From Tomocerus qinae (Eukaryota; Arthropoda; Collembola; Entomobryomorpha; Tomoceridae): 64,000 nt of DNA. Position 1 is the first letter of the stretch; each line of letters opens with the position of its first letter. Shown here piece by piece: positions 28,887 through 38,621 of this stretch. The notes under the pieces were generated by a model, which was not told the DNA's origin, did not search any database, and saw only the letters and a list, made by a program, of their open reading frames with translations. The translations under genes and the position numbers were made by a program. The stretch lies in assembly GCA_020055645.1 (NCBI GenBank), contig CM034547.1:31434513-31498512 (forward strand), written 5' to 3'.

Positions 28887-30155
28887 TTATTCGATAATTT
28901 TCTTTAAAAAGGTGGCGAGACCAACTTCATAGTGGTAGAAACGAAGGACTTCATAAATTTTAGGATAATTCTCAGGAGCACCTGCGATTGCAGCACAATG
29001 CATGACACTGATAATGAAAACAAAGGCAGTACCATACGTTTTCACAGTTTGCCAAAATACTTCCCACGAACGCCGTCGGCAACCTGAAAAGTCAACACCT
29101 TCCTTTTCTTTTTGAGAGTATATTTTTTCCAAGCGGTCAAAATATATCTTTGCACGGTTTTCCAAAGTTTTAAGATTTAAATTGGGATGTAGACTTGTCA
29201 CGAGAAACATGGCCACATCGTAAATACTATCGCTGTATCCTACCATTTGCCAATCAATAATTTTGACAGATTGTGGGGTTTTCTGCGATATTAGTAAATT
29301 ATTCTGCCATAAATCACCATGTACAAGGGACGGGAATAATTGGCCAGCTCCCAAGACTGCATTCAGAATTTTTTGCGCAAATGGAGCAAATGGTTCTATT
29401 AGAGTGGAAATAATTTCTTCTCCAGCGAGTCTTTCGGACGGCATAGTATCAGTTGTATACTCGCTGATTACAACCTTTGCAGATGTCAACATCCCCTCTA
29501 TAAAATATGTATGGTATGGGATTTGGCGGTCTTTGCTTTCATTCGGATAGTACCATTCGGGAAAATCGTAAATTTTTGAAAGCGATACTTGTTTTTTTAA
29601 TTCCATCAAAGTTGAAGCTGCATGGAAATTCGCTAAGAAATCTGTCGTTAGCTCTATTTCTTTGGGTGTTAAAACCTCGGTGTTAAAAGGTTTTAAAATG
29701 TATCCATCTGCCTTCAAATCTCTTAAAACGAGAACTGACGCATAAGGAATTTTCTTTTCCAAGTCCTCGTTCTGAATATCTCCGAACGTGAAAGGACAGA
29801 AATAAGGAGCCAAAGAAGGATTTTCTTTCAGTATTTCTGGCATTAAATTTTTGTAGAAGTCTATTTCTGTTTTGTCCATCTTTTCGGCAATAACAAGTTG
29901 TCGCATCGACTCATCGAAAGGCAGTAGTTTGACCACTAATCGGTGCTCCTTGCTTTGGCCATCGGGAGAAATTTCTTTAAATTGAACGCGGACTAAATTA
30001 CTTAAGAATCCAACACCCACGCTTACATTTCCTGTTGTTGAGAAACTTTCTGGGTCAACTTTTATGTTCAAGATTTTCTCAAACCAATCAATTGTGATCT
30101 CCTCAGTGGAAATTGGGATTAAATTCTTTTTTGTAGTGTTTTTAGCTGCAGCCAT
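28887..30155 (-). CDS. EcKinase/CHK-like small-molecule kinase 1
   Basis: Single coding exon, 422 residues, the usual length for the EcKinase (CHK kinase-like, DUF227-type) family. These enzymes phosphorylate ecdysteroids or other hydroxylated small molecules in insects. Kinase signatures are visible: VGFLSNLVRV near the N-terminal nucleotide-binding region, the catalytic loop LVHGDLWQNNLL and the metal-binding IIDWQMVGYSDSIYD. Upstream on the minus strand a CACAG acceptor-like site lies 16 bases before the ATG and a GTATG donor-like site near 30250, suggesting a 5' UTR intron. The stop codon overlaps AATAAA. First of four tandem paralogues on the same strand. The substrate cannot be inferred. 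Confidence 0.9.
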   Translation of the reverse strand: MAAAKNTTKKNLIPISTEEITIDWFEKILNIKVDPESFSTTGNVSVGVGFLSNLVRVQFKEISPDGQSKEHRLVVKLLPFDESMRQLVIAEKMDKTEIDFYKNLMPEILKENPSLAPYFCPFTFGDIQNEDLEKKIPYASVLVLRDLKADGYILKPFNTEVLTPKEIELTTDFLANFHAASTLMELKKQVSLSKIYDFPEWYYPNESKDRQIPYHTYFIEGMLTSAKVVISEYTTDTMPSERLAGEEIISTLIEPFAPFAQKILNAVLGAGQLFPSLVHGDLWQNNLLISQKTPQSVKIIDWQMVGYSDSIYDVAMFLVTSLHPNLNLKTLENRAKIYFDRLEKIYSQKEKEGVDFSGCRRRSWEVFWQTVKTYGTAFVFIISVMHCAAIAGAPENYPKIYEVLRFYHYEVGLATFLKKIIE

Positions 30156-31258
30156 ATTGATATTTTCGTTCTGTGAATTAGAGTTCAGTTATGATATTTT
30201 TAGAAATGTAATTAAGATGTTAGATTGAATAAAATGAAAAATAAACATACTTTTACAATTTCTCAAGGTGTGAATTTTGCAGAAATAAATCTTGATAGCT
30301 ATGTGTAAATACTGATGTTCAGGGCTGGGGGCGGTTTATTTGTTGAGTTGAGTTAAAGCAATGGTAATTTTCCATTCGATGGTCCTGTTAATGTAGTAAC
30401 ATACTATTTATATAACACAAAAAATTCTATAAGCAGTTTCACTAAGTTTTGTGGGTACAATGTGTAATTCAGTCCAGTCTATCAGCTTCAGCTGCAAATC
30501 AGTCAATGATAAGTGCATGGTGATACATGTAAATGTAAAATGGTTATATAATATGCTGACCTTGAATTTTCAATATGAATCGAAATGTTATGCATGTGTT
30601 CTTACGGTAAGCAATCTTGTGATACAAATGGTTCCCAATGTGTTTGCCTCCTGCACACTTATATTATCTATAATCAGTATGATTATTTTATGTATTGTAT
30701 GATTATCATGATTTTCTGCATTTAAATGTTTGGATATAAATTACATAAAGTCTGATATATGTCCAAATATATAATGGGTAGAGAAGTATTGAAATAAAAT
30801 GATGTTTTTGTTTCAGGTAAGTGTATGTAACACCTTTTACCGTTTCAACATTTTTGAATTGCATCAAACGACAAATAATTTTGTTTTCTCGGTTTGTTTA
30901 AATTACTTATGCAATAAATAGATAGTCATTAGGATATAATGTATTATGCTAATCAGAAGATACTGTTTGGGTGTCAGCATTTCATCACATTATAACTTTT
31001 ATTTAGGTGATGATAACTTTTCCACCATATACCTGGCAGTGGCAAGAGGAACACTTGAGATTTCCTATTGTATCGAACTTTTTATTTCGTATTGCAAACG
31101 AGGAATTCACCCAATTGTCAATGATATATTATTATGACACTCCATTACAAACTTGATGAATTTTATGAATAATTAATTCGCAATAGATAGGATTGAGAAG
31201 TTAGCCAGTATAATAAGCTAGTCTATTTATTTTTGGCTACATAAATAATTTTTTGAAA
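30156..31258. other. Spacer between EcKinase 2 and 1
   Basis: About 1.1 kb AT-rich. The right part of EcKinase 1's 5' UTR and a putative UTR intron fall near 30156-30290. Small plus-strand ORFs here have no recognisable content. Confidence 0.5.
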
Positions 31259-32457
31259 CTATTGATGAACTAAGGACTGAAGAAATAAGTTTAAATTCAT
31301 TATATCATAATATTTGAGAATACAGACAAGGGATTCTGTAGAATATGTTTCCTGCAAAGACAGAAAACTCAAAATTAACCAGATGAATGAAAATGCAGTG
31401 CCGTAGGTCTCAAAAAACTCAATGAACTCTTTTTCTCCTCTTTGAAGAAAATGTTTCTTGTTGTAGGCAACGCAAAGTGCAGAAAACAACTGGAAATAAA
31501 TTTTGACATGATCACGAACTCCATCTAAAGTTAAATTTTCAATATTCAGGCACGTCAATAGGAAAATGCTTAAATCGAAAGTAACATCCCCATATCCAAC
31601 AGTTTGCCAGTCGATAGCAACAATAGAATTTTTTTGCTGTCAAATAATATATTATGTGGCCAGAGATCTCCATGTAGAAGAGTTGGACTTACAGAATCTC
31701 CCATTTTGATCATTTTTTCAAATATTTCTTTACAATTTTCTATGATAAAAATAGAACTTTCAGAAAGCGTATTTTCGGGATCATGATTTTCCAAGAATGT
31801 TTTGAAAAGCTGCATTCCTTCTTGAAACCACGAATGGATAAGTTCGTCTTCCATGAAAGAAGCACTGTGTCCTTTTTCTAAAAACACGTAAATGCTATTT
31901 AAAGGAAGTTTCTTCTTCTCCTGGATTAGGAATCCTGAGAAATGCAATTTTGCCAAGAAATCCAACCCTTTCTGCGGAACAAAAGGAATTTTCATGGACA
32001 CATTTAGCAAATTATAATTTTTGGGTTTTAAATCTTCAAGTATCAAAACAGGGGAATAAGTTCCATCAGAATTTTCAGAATAGCTACCAAAAATAAATGG
32101 GCACATATATTCCTTAAGGCTACCAAACTCTTGAATCAAGTCAGGTAAAATGTAATTGTAGAAATCGATTTCCAATTGATCCAACTTTTGCGTTAACACA
32201 ATTTTCTGGGCCTCTAAGCTTTCTGGCAAAAACTTAGCTATGAAGTGATGTTCCTTATTTTCATTTGCAACGGTAAAACAAATTCGTACCATTAAACTCA
32301 AATATCCTTTCCCTTTGTCAACATTAGGAATGATTTGTAAGTTGTCTTTCTCTATAGGCAGTCCGATAATATCAGATAGCCACGATGCTGTCAAAATTTT
32401 GTAAGATGGTCTCGGATTCTGCGCTGAGTCTGCTGTTTTAGCCAAATTGAAAGCCAT
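31259..32457 (-). pseudogene. EcKinase-like gene 2, single-base frameshift
   Basis: Minus-strand reading starts at 32457 and runs well into the catalytic domain (LLHGDLWPHNILFDSKK). It then goes out of frame at a run of seven A (31629-31635) and stops. The other frame continues immediately with VAIDWQTVGYGDVTFDL and stays open to a normal C-terminus at 31259. The region is 1199 bases; one extra A would give 400 codons, matching its neighbours. Because the rest is intact and the fault is in a homopolymer, a sequencing or assembly error is as likely as a recent pseudogene. The sequence is clearly more divergent than the other three copies. Confidence 0.85.
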
Positions 32458-32935
32458 TTTCCAAATGAGTAGTGTGAGAAAATTAATTACCTTGTAAAGG
32501 AAACGTTTTACAGTTTAATTCTATTACTTTATAAAGGAAAGTTCGTCGGAATTTTGTAGCAGGTACTCTTACTTTACCGGTACTGCATGTGTTTATTTCC
32601 GTTCTTACTTTAGTACTTAGCAGCAGGATGAATGGCCATGAATCATTATTTCATCATTCACATCAATGACATCAAAACCGTCATTATTTTTCTGTCTTAG
32701 TTGTCACTAATCAACCCGGAAATGATATAAAATCTTGAATTTATTTACAAGCCTTTTAAGAAACAAATGTGAAGATGATGAATATTGATCATACTTAATT
32801 TCAGAGAAAACATACCCACATATTATAAACAGCAACAATTTATTATTAGACCAAAACGTACTACATAACATAATTTAATTAAGGGCTACGCAGTTGCTAT
32901 AATAAACTAGTTCTAAAAACGGAAGATGTTAGTAA
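32458..32935. other. Spacer between EcKinase 3 and 2
   Basis: About 480 bases, presumed EcKinase 2 promoter and EcKinase 3 3' UTR. Nothing else seen. Confidence 0.5.
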
Positions 32936-34228
32936 TTATTTTCCTTTTATAATTATTTTACTAAGGAATTTTTCAAGTTGAATGTCAAAATGGAAAAAGC
33001 GAAAAGCTTGAAACATTTTTGGAAAATTTTCAGGGAAAGTTTTAGCAGTATAACAGCCTATTATATACACAAGAAAAACGAATGTAACACCATAGGTTGT
33101 TAATGCTAACCAGAAGTCGCTCCAAGAACGCCTTTTTCTTGCCCCTGAAAGATCACTGTCATCGGTTTCTTTATCTTCAAGTATTTTTTCTAATTTTTCG
33201 AAATATAATTTGGAGTATTTTTCTAACAAACGAACATCCAATTTAGAAGATAAGCTAGTGATCAGAAATGTAGCTAGATCGTAAATACTATCGCTATATC
33301 CAATCATTTGCCAGTCAATAGCTTTGATTGCTGAAGGAGAAGCCGATGACACAAGAATGTTATTCTGCCACAAATCTTGATGGATGAGGGAAGGATATTG
33401 ATATCCAGCTTTCACTACAGCATTAAATAGTTCTTGAGAGTGTAGCCTAAAAGGTTCAATAAGATTGCAAATAATTTCGTTTCCAAATTCTTTTTCGGCT
33501 GGATTGATATTAGTAGTGTAATGCGTTATCACATCCTTAGCCTGGTCGAAGCCTGCTTTGATAAATTCGTGGATACAAAACTGAGGATTTTCATTCTCCG
33601 TTGGGTAGCACCACTCAGGGAAAATATCATACACATCAGTAAGACGCGTCTTCTTCTTTGATTCCAACAGAACCGATGATGCATGAAACCCAGCTAAAAA
33701 TTCAATTGTTGACTCAATTTCTTCACTAGACAATTCCTCTTTGGTGAAAGGTTTCATAACAAACCCATCTTGTTTCAAATCCTTCAAAACAAGGACAGAT
33801 GAATATGGAATATTCTTCTTGCAGTTCTCTTCCTGGATATTCCCATAAATAAACGGACAGAAATACTTCTCTAGAGAAGGAACTTCATTTACGATTTCTG
33901 GAATTAAACGTTGGTAGAAAAATAATTCAGTTTTGTCCATCTTTTCCGCCACAACCCGTCGACGTTCCGAATCTGAAATGGGAAGTAATTTAACTGCTAA
34001 GTAGTGTTCCTTCTTGTGGCCATCTGGAGAAATTTCTTCAAATCGAACGCGAACTAAATTACTTAAGAAACCGATGCCTGCGTAAACATTTCCTGTTGCT
34101 GAAAAACTCTTCGCATTAATTTTAGTGTTGAGAATTTCTTCAAACCAATCAACCGTAATTTCTTCGGTGATAGTGGGAACGTGGCTTAATGAATGGTCAC
34201 TAGTTTTACTTGTATCTGATGTGTCCAT
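32936..34228 (-). CDS. EcKinase/CHK-like kinase 3
   Basis: Single coding exon, 430 residues, closest to EcKinase 1 in sequence (shared VDWFEEILN, VGIGFLSNLVRVRFEEISPDG-type region, QDLWQNNIL, AIDWQMIGYSDSIYDLA). The catalytic loop reads HQDLWQNN instead of the usual HGDLWQNN; the catalytic Asp and Asn remain, so activity is still plausible. An ATGCAG acceptor-like site lies five bases before the ATG, again pointing to a 5' UTR intron. Likely role is phosphorylation of a steroid or xenobiotic; substrate unknown. Confidence 0.9.
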   Translation of the reverse strand: MDTSDTSKTSDHSLSHVPTITEEITVDWFEEILNTKINAKSFSATGNVYAGIGFLSNLVRVRFEEISPDGHKKEHYLAVKLLPISDSERRRVVAEKMDKTELFFYQRLIPEIVNEVPSLEKYFCPFIYGNIQEENCKKNIPYSSVLVLKDLKQDGFVMKPFTKEELSSEEIESTIEFLAGFHASSVLLESKKKTRLTDVYDIFPEWCYPTENENPQFCIHEFIKAGFDQAKDVITHYTTNINPAEKEFGNEIICNLIEPFRLHSQELFNAVVKAGYQYPSLIHQDLWQNNILVSSASPSAIKAIDWQMIGYSDSIYDLATFLITSLSSKLDVRLLEKYSKLYFEKLEKILEDKETDDSDLSGARKRRSWSDFWLALTTYGVTFVFLVYIIGCYTAKTFPENFPKMFQAFRFFHFDIQLEKFLSKIIIKGK

Positions 34229-34697
34229 GATTTCTGCATTAAATTAAAAGATAAAAATAGTTAGAATAGTGTAAAACAGTATAGAGGCAGTAAATCAAAT
34301 CCTAATCCACACAATGACATATTTGTAAATACAGCACTGTATTTGCATACTAAAAGAGTAAAGGTGGGTACTTAGGTAAAACTGTTTAAATGCGTAAGAC
34401 AATTGTCCATTTCTGCCTATAGCTGTATATTGTTATGATTTCTAAAAATAAAATTAAAACTAAGTAATTTTAAATTAAATTACTTCATAATAAAACAAAA
34501 TGAAATATAAAAATATCAGGCTTGAGATGTAAGTATGAATTACTATTAACTTTTTAAGTGATTTGCGTCAAAACAGGTTAGAAACCTAGGTATAATATGC
34601 CGATGAAGTGCAGATGAAGTGCAGATGAAGATGAAGTGTGGCGTTTCTGAATAAAATGACCAATATTCAAAAGATTGTCCATAATAGTACCAATGTA
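34229..34697. other. Spacer between EcKinase 4 and 3
   Basis: About 470 bases. Holds the EcKinase 3 promoter/5' UTR and a short GATGAAGTGCA tandem repeat (listed separately). Confidence 0.5.
34600..34638 (+). repeat. Short GATGAAGTGCA tandem repeat
   Basis: Three to four copies of an 11-base unit GATGAAGTGCA, the last ones degenerate (GATGAAGATGAAGTG). Simple tandem repeat downstream of EcKinase 4. Confidence 0.7.
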
Positions 34698-35966
34698 TTA
34701 ATTGGAAATTAGATTTATTAAAAATTCAGAAAGTTTCATTTCATGATGGAGAAACAACAGTGCTTCGTAAAATTTGGACAAAAAGCCTTCGGTTTTGACA
34801 AAGGTCTCCAGACTCAACATAATGAAAATGAAAGCGAATGAAATACCATAAGTTCTGAATGCATTCCAAAATTCTTCCCAGGATCGTCTATTTACTTGGC
34901 CTTGTATTAAACCTTTATTTTCCCTCTCTGTTAAAATGGCTTCTATTTTGTCAAAATAAAATCTGACGAACGTTTCATACTTCGAGTACGTCAAATTACC
35001 AGAGCCCATTGAAATTAAAAATACACCAAGATCAAAAACTGGGTCACTGTAACCCAATAATTGCCAATCTATAGCTTTGATTGCTGGAGAAGTATGAGAC
35101 GCTGAGGTCAAGATATTATTTTGCCACAAATCTCCATGTATAGCACATGGAAATTTCTGTCCAGCTTTCAATACCAAATCGAAGAGTTTTTGACCGTGGG
35201 GAGCCAATGGTCGTAAAAAGTTGGAAATTAATTCGATTCCTCTGTCTTTTTCTTGTGGGTTTTTCTGGGTAGTGTAATCACTAATAAATTTTATTATAGG
35301 CTCGAAACTATTGTCCAGCCATGCATGCATGACAAACTGCTCGCTCCCCGGTTCCCTTGGGTAATACCATTTGGGAAAAAAGTCATATACATCAGGTAGT
35401 TTCTTCCCTAGTCGATTTTCATGAAGCATTGATGCTGCATGAAATTGTGAGAAGAAATCCAGAGTCAATTCAATTTCTTTTTGGGTTAGTGAACCGCTAA
35501 CAAATGGCTTTGGGACAAATCCATCATCCTTCAAATCTTTTAATATTATTAGGGATGAATACTCGATATTTCTTTCTAGATTTTCATGTTGAATTTCTCC
35601 ATAGAAGAATGGGCACATGTATGACTCCAGGGTTGGAATTTCTAACAGAAGCTTGGGCAGCAACGTTTTGTAAAAACTAATTTCAGAATAATCCATTTTT
35701 TCAGCGATCACAAGATTCCTTTCTTCGACGTTTTGCTTATGGGGCAGCAATTTCACCAAGAAGCTACATTTATTCGGATGATCTTTTCTGCCGATTTTGA
35801 CCCGAACTAAATTGCTTAGAAATCCTAAGCCAGAGCCTGTATTGCTCGTTATCTCTAGACATTCTTCGTCAATGTCTATTTTCAATGCGGCTGATAACCA
35901 TTCTGCTGTTACTTCTTCAGTTATAGAAGGAACTTTAAGGTTTGGATTCTTATCTTTACTTTCCAT
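34698..35966 (-). CDS. EcKinase/CHK-like kinase 4
   Basis: Single coding exon, 422 residues. Family motifs are intact: GLGFLSNLVRVKIG, AIHGDLWQNNILTS, IKAIDWQLLGYSDPVFDLG and the RRSWEEFWNAFRTYG C-terminal block shared with its neighbours. A TTATTTAG acceptor-like site lies 16 bases before the ATG, consistent with a 5' UTR intron as in copies 1 and 3. It is the most upstream gene of the tandem array. Confidence 0.9.
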   Translation of the reverse strand: MESKDKNPNLKVPSITEEVTAEWLSAALKIDIDEECLEITSNTGSGLGFLSNLVRVKIGRKDHPNKCSFLVKLLPHKQNVEERNLVIAEKMDYSEISFYKTLLPKLLLEIPTLESYMCPFFYGEIQHENLERNIEYSSLIILKDLKDDGFVPKPFVSGSLTQKEIELTLDFFSQFHAASMLHENRLGKKLPDVYDFFPKWYYPREPGSEQFVMHAWLDNSFEPIIKFISDYTTQKNPQEKDRGIELISNFLRPLAPHGQKLFDLVLKAGQKFPCAIHGDLWQNNILTSASHTSPAIKAIDWQLLGYSDPVFDLGVFLISMGSGNLTYSKYETFVRFYFDKIEAILTERENKGLIQGQVNRRSWEEFWNAFRTYGISFAFIFIMLSLETFVKTEGFLSKFYEALLFLHHEMKLSEFLINLISN

Positions 35967-38621
35967 GTTGGCCTGCTGTATCTAAATAATGAAATATATT
36001 TTCATACTTTATAGATTAGTAAAAATGAAAAGGTAAGCTATATAGCTATGAAATATTTACCACAAATGGATGAAGAAAAAATCGTAATTGCGATTGGAAT
36101 AGAGTGATCAAACGGACTATATTTTTTCAATTGGAGGCAAAATGTCCACAGTTTTTACAGTCGTTGTAATAAGTATCAAGTATCAGCTATTTGATTCGGC
36201 AAGATGCTCAATAGCTGTTGTCTTCTGATACATGTATCTACTTATATATCAGTTATTGAGCAAAAAATTTAATCAATATGGTTATGTGTAATTGGTTTAA
36301 ATGTTTATTGCCTAATGCAAATAATTACTTATCATTAAGTGAATTGGCAATCGGACCACAATCACAAAGGTTATAATTGGTACATGAAATAATTGTGATT
36401 CAATAATATTAATTTGCAATGTAAAATACTTATTTATATATTATGTAGTGTAAAAGTGTAGGCAATTATGCAACCTATTCATATTAACAGCATATTTTAA
36501 TATGATATAAATATTTTTGTAAATATTTTCTCACAATTAACCATTCATGATGCATAATATTTTAACACAAATATGCGTATGCATATGCCATAATGGATAC
36601 AAACGTTTCATAATTATTAATGGATGAAGATAGCATTGTAAAGTAATTGATTAGACATATCTATTAAGTATATAGCAGAAAGTATATAGTACTACATATA
36701 CTCACAGTTCCAGTCCATTGCTTACCTATCTGTGAACTTAATTTGTCAATTAAAGCCAAAGTTTCAATCAAAACTCTATTATAGATATCTCAATTGAGAT
36801 TTATTTCGGACAGACCGTTCTCTTACATATTAAAATAAAACTAACACGAAATGACGTAGACAATTGTGTTACACATATTTACAAATGACAGAGCAGAGAG
36901 AATAAATAGAATAAATTTTAAAAGTCCATTTAAATAAGTTGTACTTCAATATAGAAATGGACAGCGACGGCAATAGCGTGCATATCGGGCCGGGGTACCA
37001 AAGTAAAAGTAATATTATAAAGTATTCAACATGGTCCAGAGAATTTTATGGAAATCGTATGTACAATAACTGCAAATAAATTATTAATATATGTTATACC
37101 ATGTAGATGTATAATATACTTACATAGTATCCTTGGACTAAGTGGTACCACAACTAACACAAATTGGCCTGCGTGTACCGCACCGGTATTAGTAATGTGT
37201 AAGGCTGTACACGTAGCTCTTTAGTTTGAGTAACAATATAATAAAAGTAGAGATCTATATTTAACGTTTGAAGAAATTCGGAATTAATCTCCTTTTCTCG
37301 AAAATGAAATTACTTTGACCAGAGCTGAACTGACAGTAGATGGGACTGGACAGCTGTCAATGCTAAAAATGTAGCTGAAAGTATGCACATGTATACATAG
37401 GTACCTACGTCGCATATAATTGTGATATGTAACATCCTCTTAGTTTTACCACAACTCTACTTCAACCTGCTGTAGCTGTGTAATAACATTTATAAATTGT
37501 AATCTTCATTGTATCTATAGATGTGTTATTGTGCTTAAGTAAATGTATTAGTAGTTTAGTGTACAGTACAACAAATATGTTATGAAGTATGAATTGTAAG
37601 TGAAGCAAATGTATGTATTTAGTTTGCATTTTCATTCGTATGAATTGTAGTATGAAATATGTATGCATATAGGTAGCAACAACAACGGTCCGGCCATGGT
37701 CAGGCAGCAAGTCGAATCAGTTGAATTGATGTTATGTGCTCTGTAGGTAGCACAAAAAATGGTTATCCACTCACTAGCTTAACCCACTACATTCTAAACA
37801 TTTTGTAAGCTTAAGCTTAAGGCTTAAGCAGAACATGCATGCATGGTGGTTGCTTTTTGCCTTCAGCTTACAATCTGAAATATGCTGAAACAAACCTAAA
37901 GATTTTCTTTGTATTCTGTACAAGCTTGTATCGTATGTAGTCTGTTGCAGCTGTGCATACCTACTTATATAGATTGAGCCCTACTGCTCAGTATAAGATA
38001 ATATAGCTAAAAGATATCTACTATTGTACATGTTAGCATAGCACATAGAATTTGTTATGAACAATATGAACATCTAGTTGCCGGTTTGAGGAATAAGCCG
38101 ATGCAATAAAGCCAAGCTTAGCTTATACCAGCCAGCCTGGCCTGTTCTTCTGTTGGCTATTATTTTCTGATTACGAAGCGGAGCACCACCTTTCAAATAT
38201 TATAAATATTTTTTATTCGTAAATAAGATTAGCATTTTTGAGAATTTGATACCGGCAGGAGTAGCATTAATGCTGTATGTGAATTCAAATATTAAAATTA
38301 GTTACAAAGAGGTAAGTCCAACTTTGAATTTGTGACAATTTAATTTTTATACAATATTATCAAATGAACACAAACAAGAGTTGGGTAGTATTTATTCATG
38401 ATTCATTGTCATTAAAATTTGTGATCGCTATCATTTAGCACTGATAATAATACTGTCTGATGTCCGATGTTGATTAAAATCAGAATATCAGATTTTTGGT
38501 TTGGCCATGGCTTTAAAACGTTATTTGTAACTTTATTATTTTACAACTGTATAATGGTTTTCATTTTTTGTCTCCAATATTTTTAGAATTTTACAGCATC
38601 TGTCATCTGTTTGTGTGGAAA
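35967..38621. other. Gene-free divergent intergenic region
   Basis: 2.65 kb between EcKinase 4 (minus) and OGFOD1 (plus), so promoters lie at both ends. Just before the OGFOD1 ATG there are TTTTTAG and TTTACAG acceptor-like sites (38586, 38596), which may end a 5' UTR intron. A TTAAGCTTAAGGCTTAAG-type short palindromic stretch sits near 37808-37830. No coding region recognised. Confidence 0.5.
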
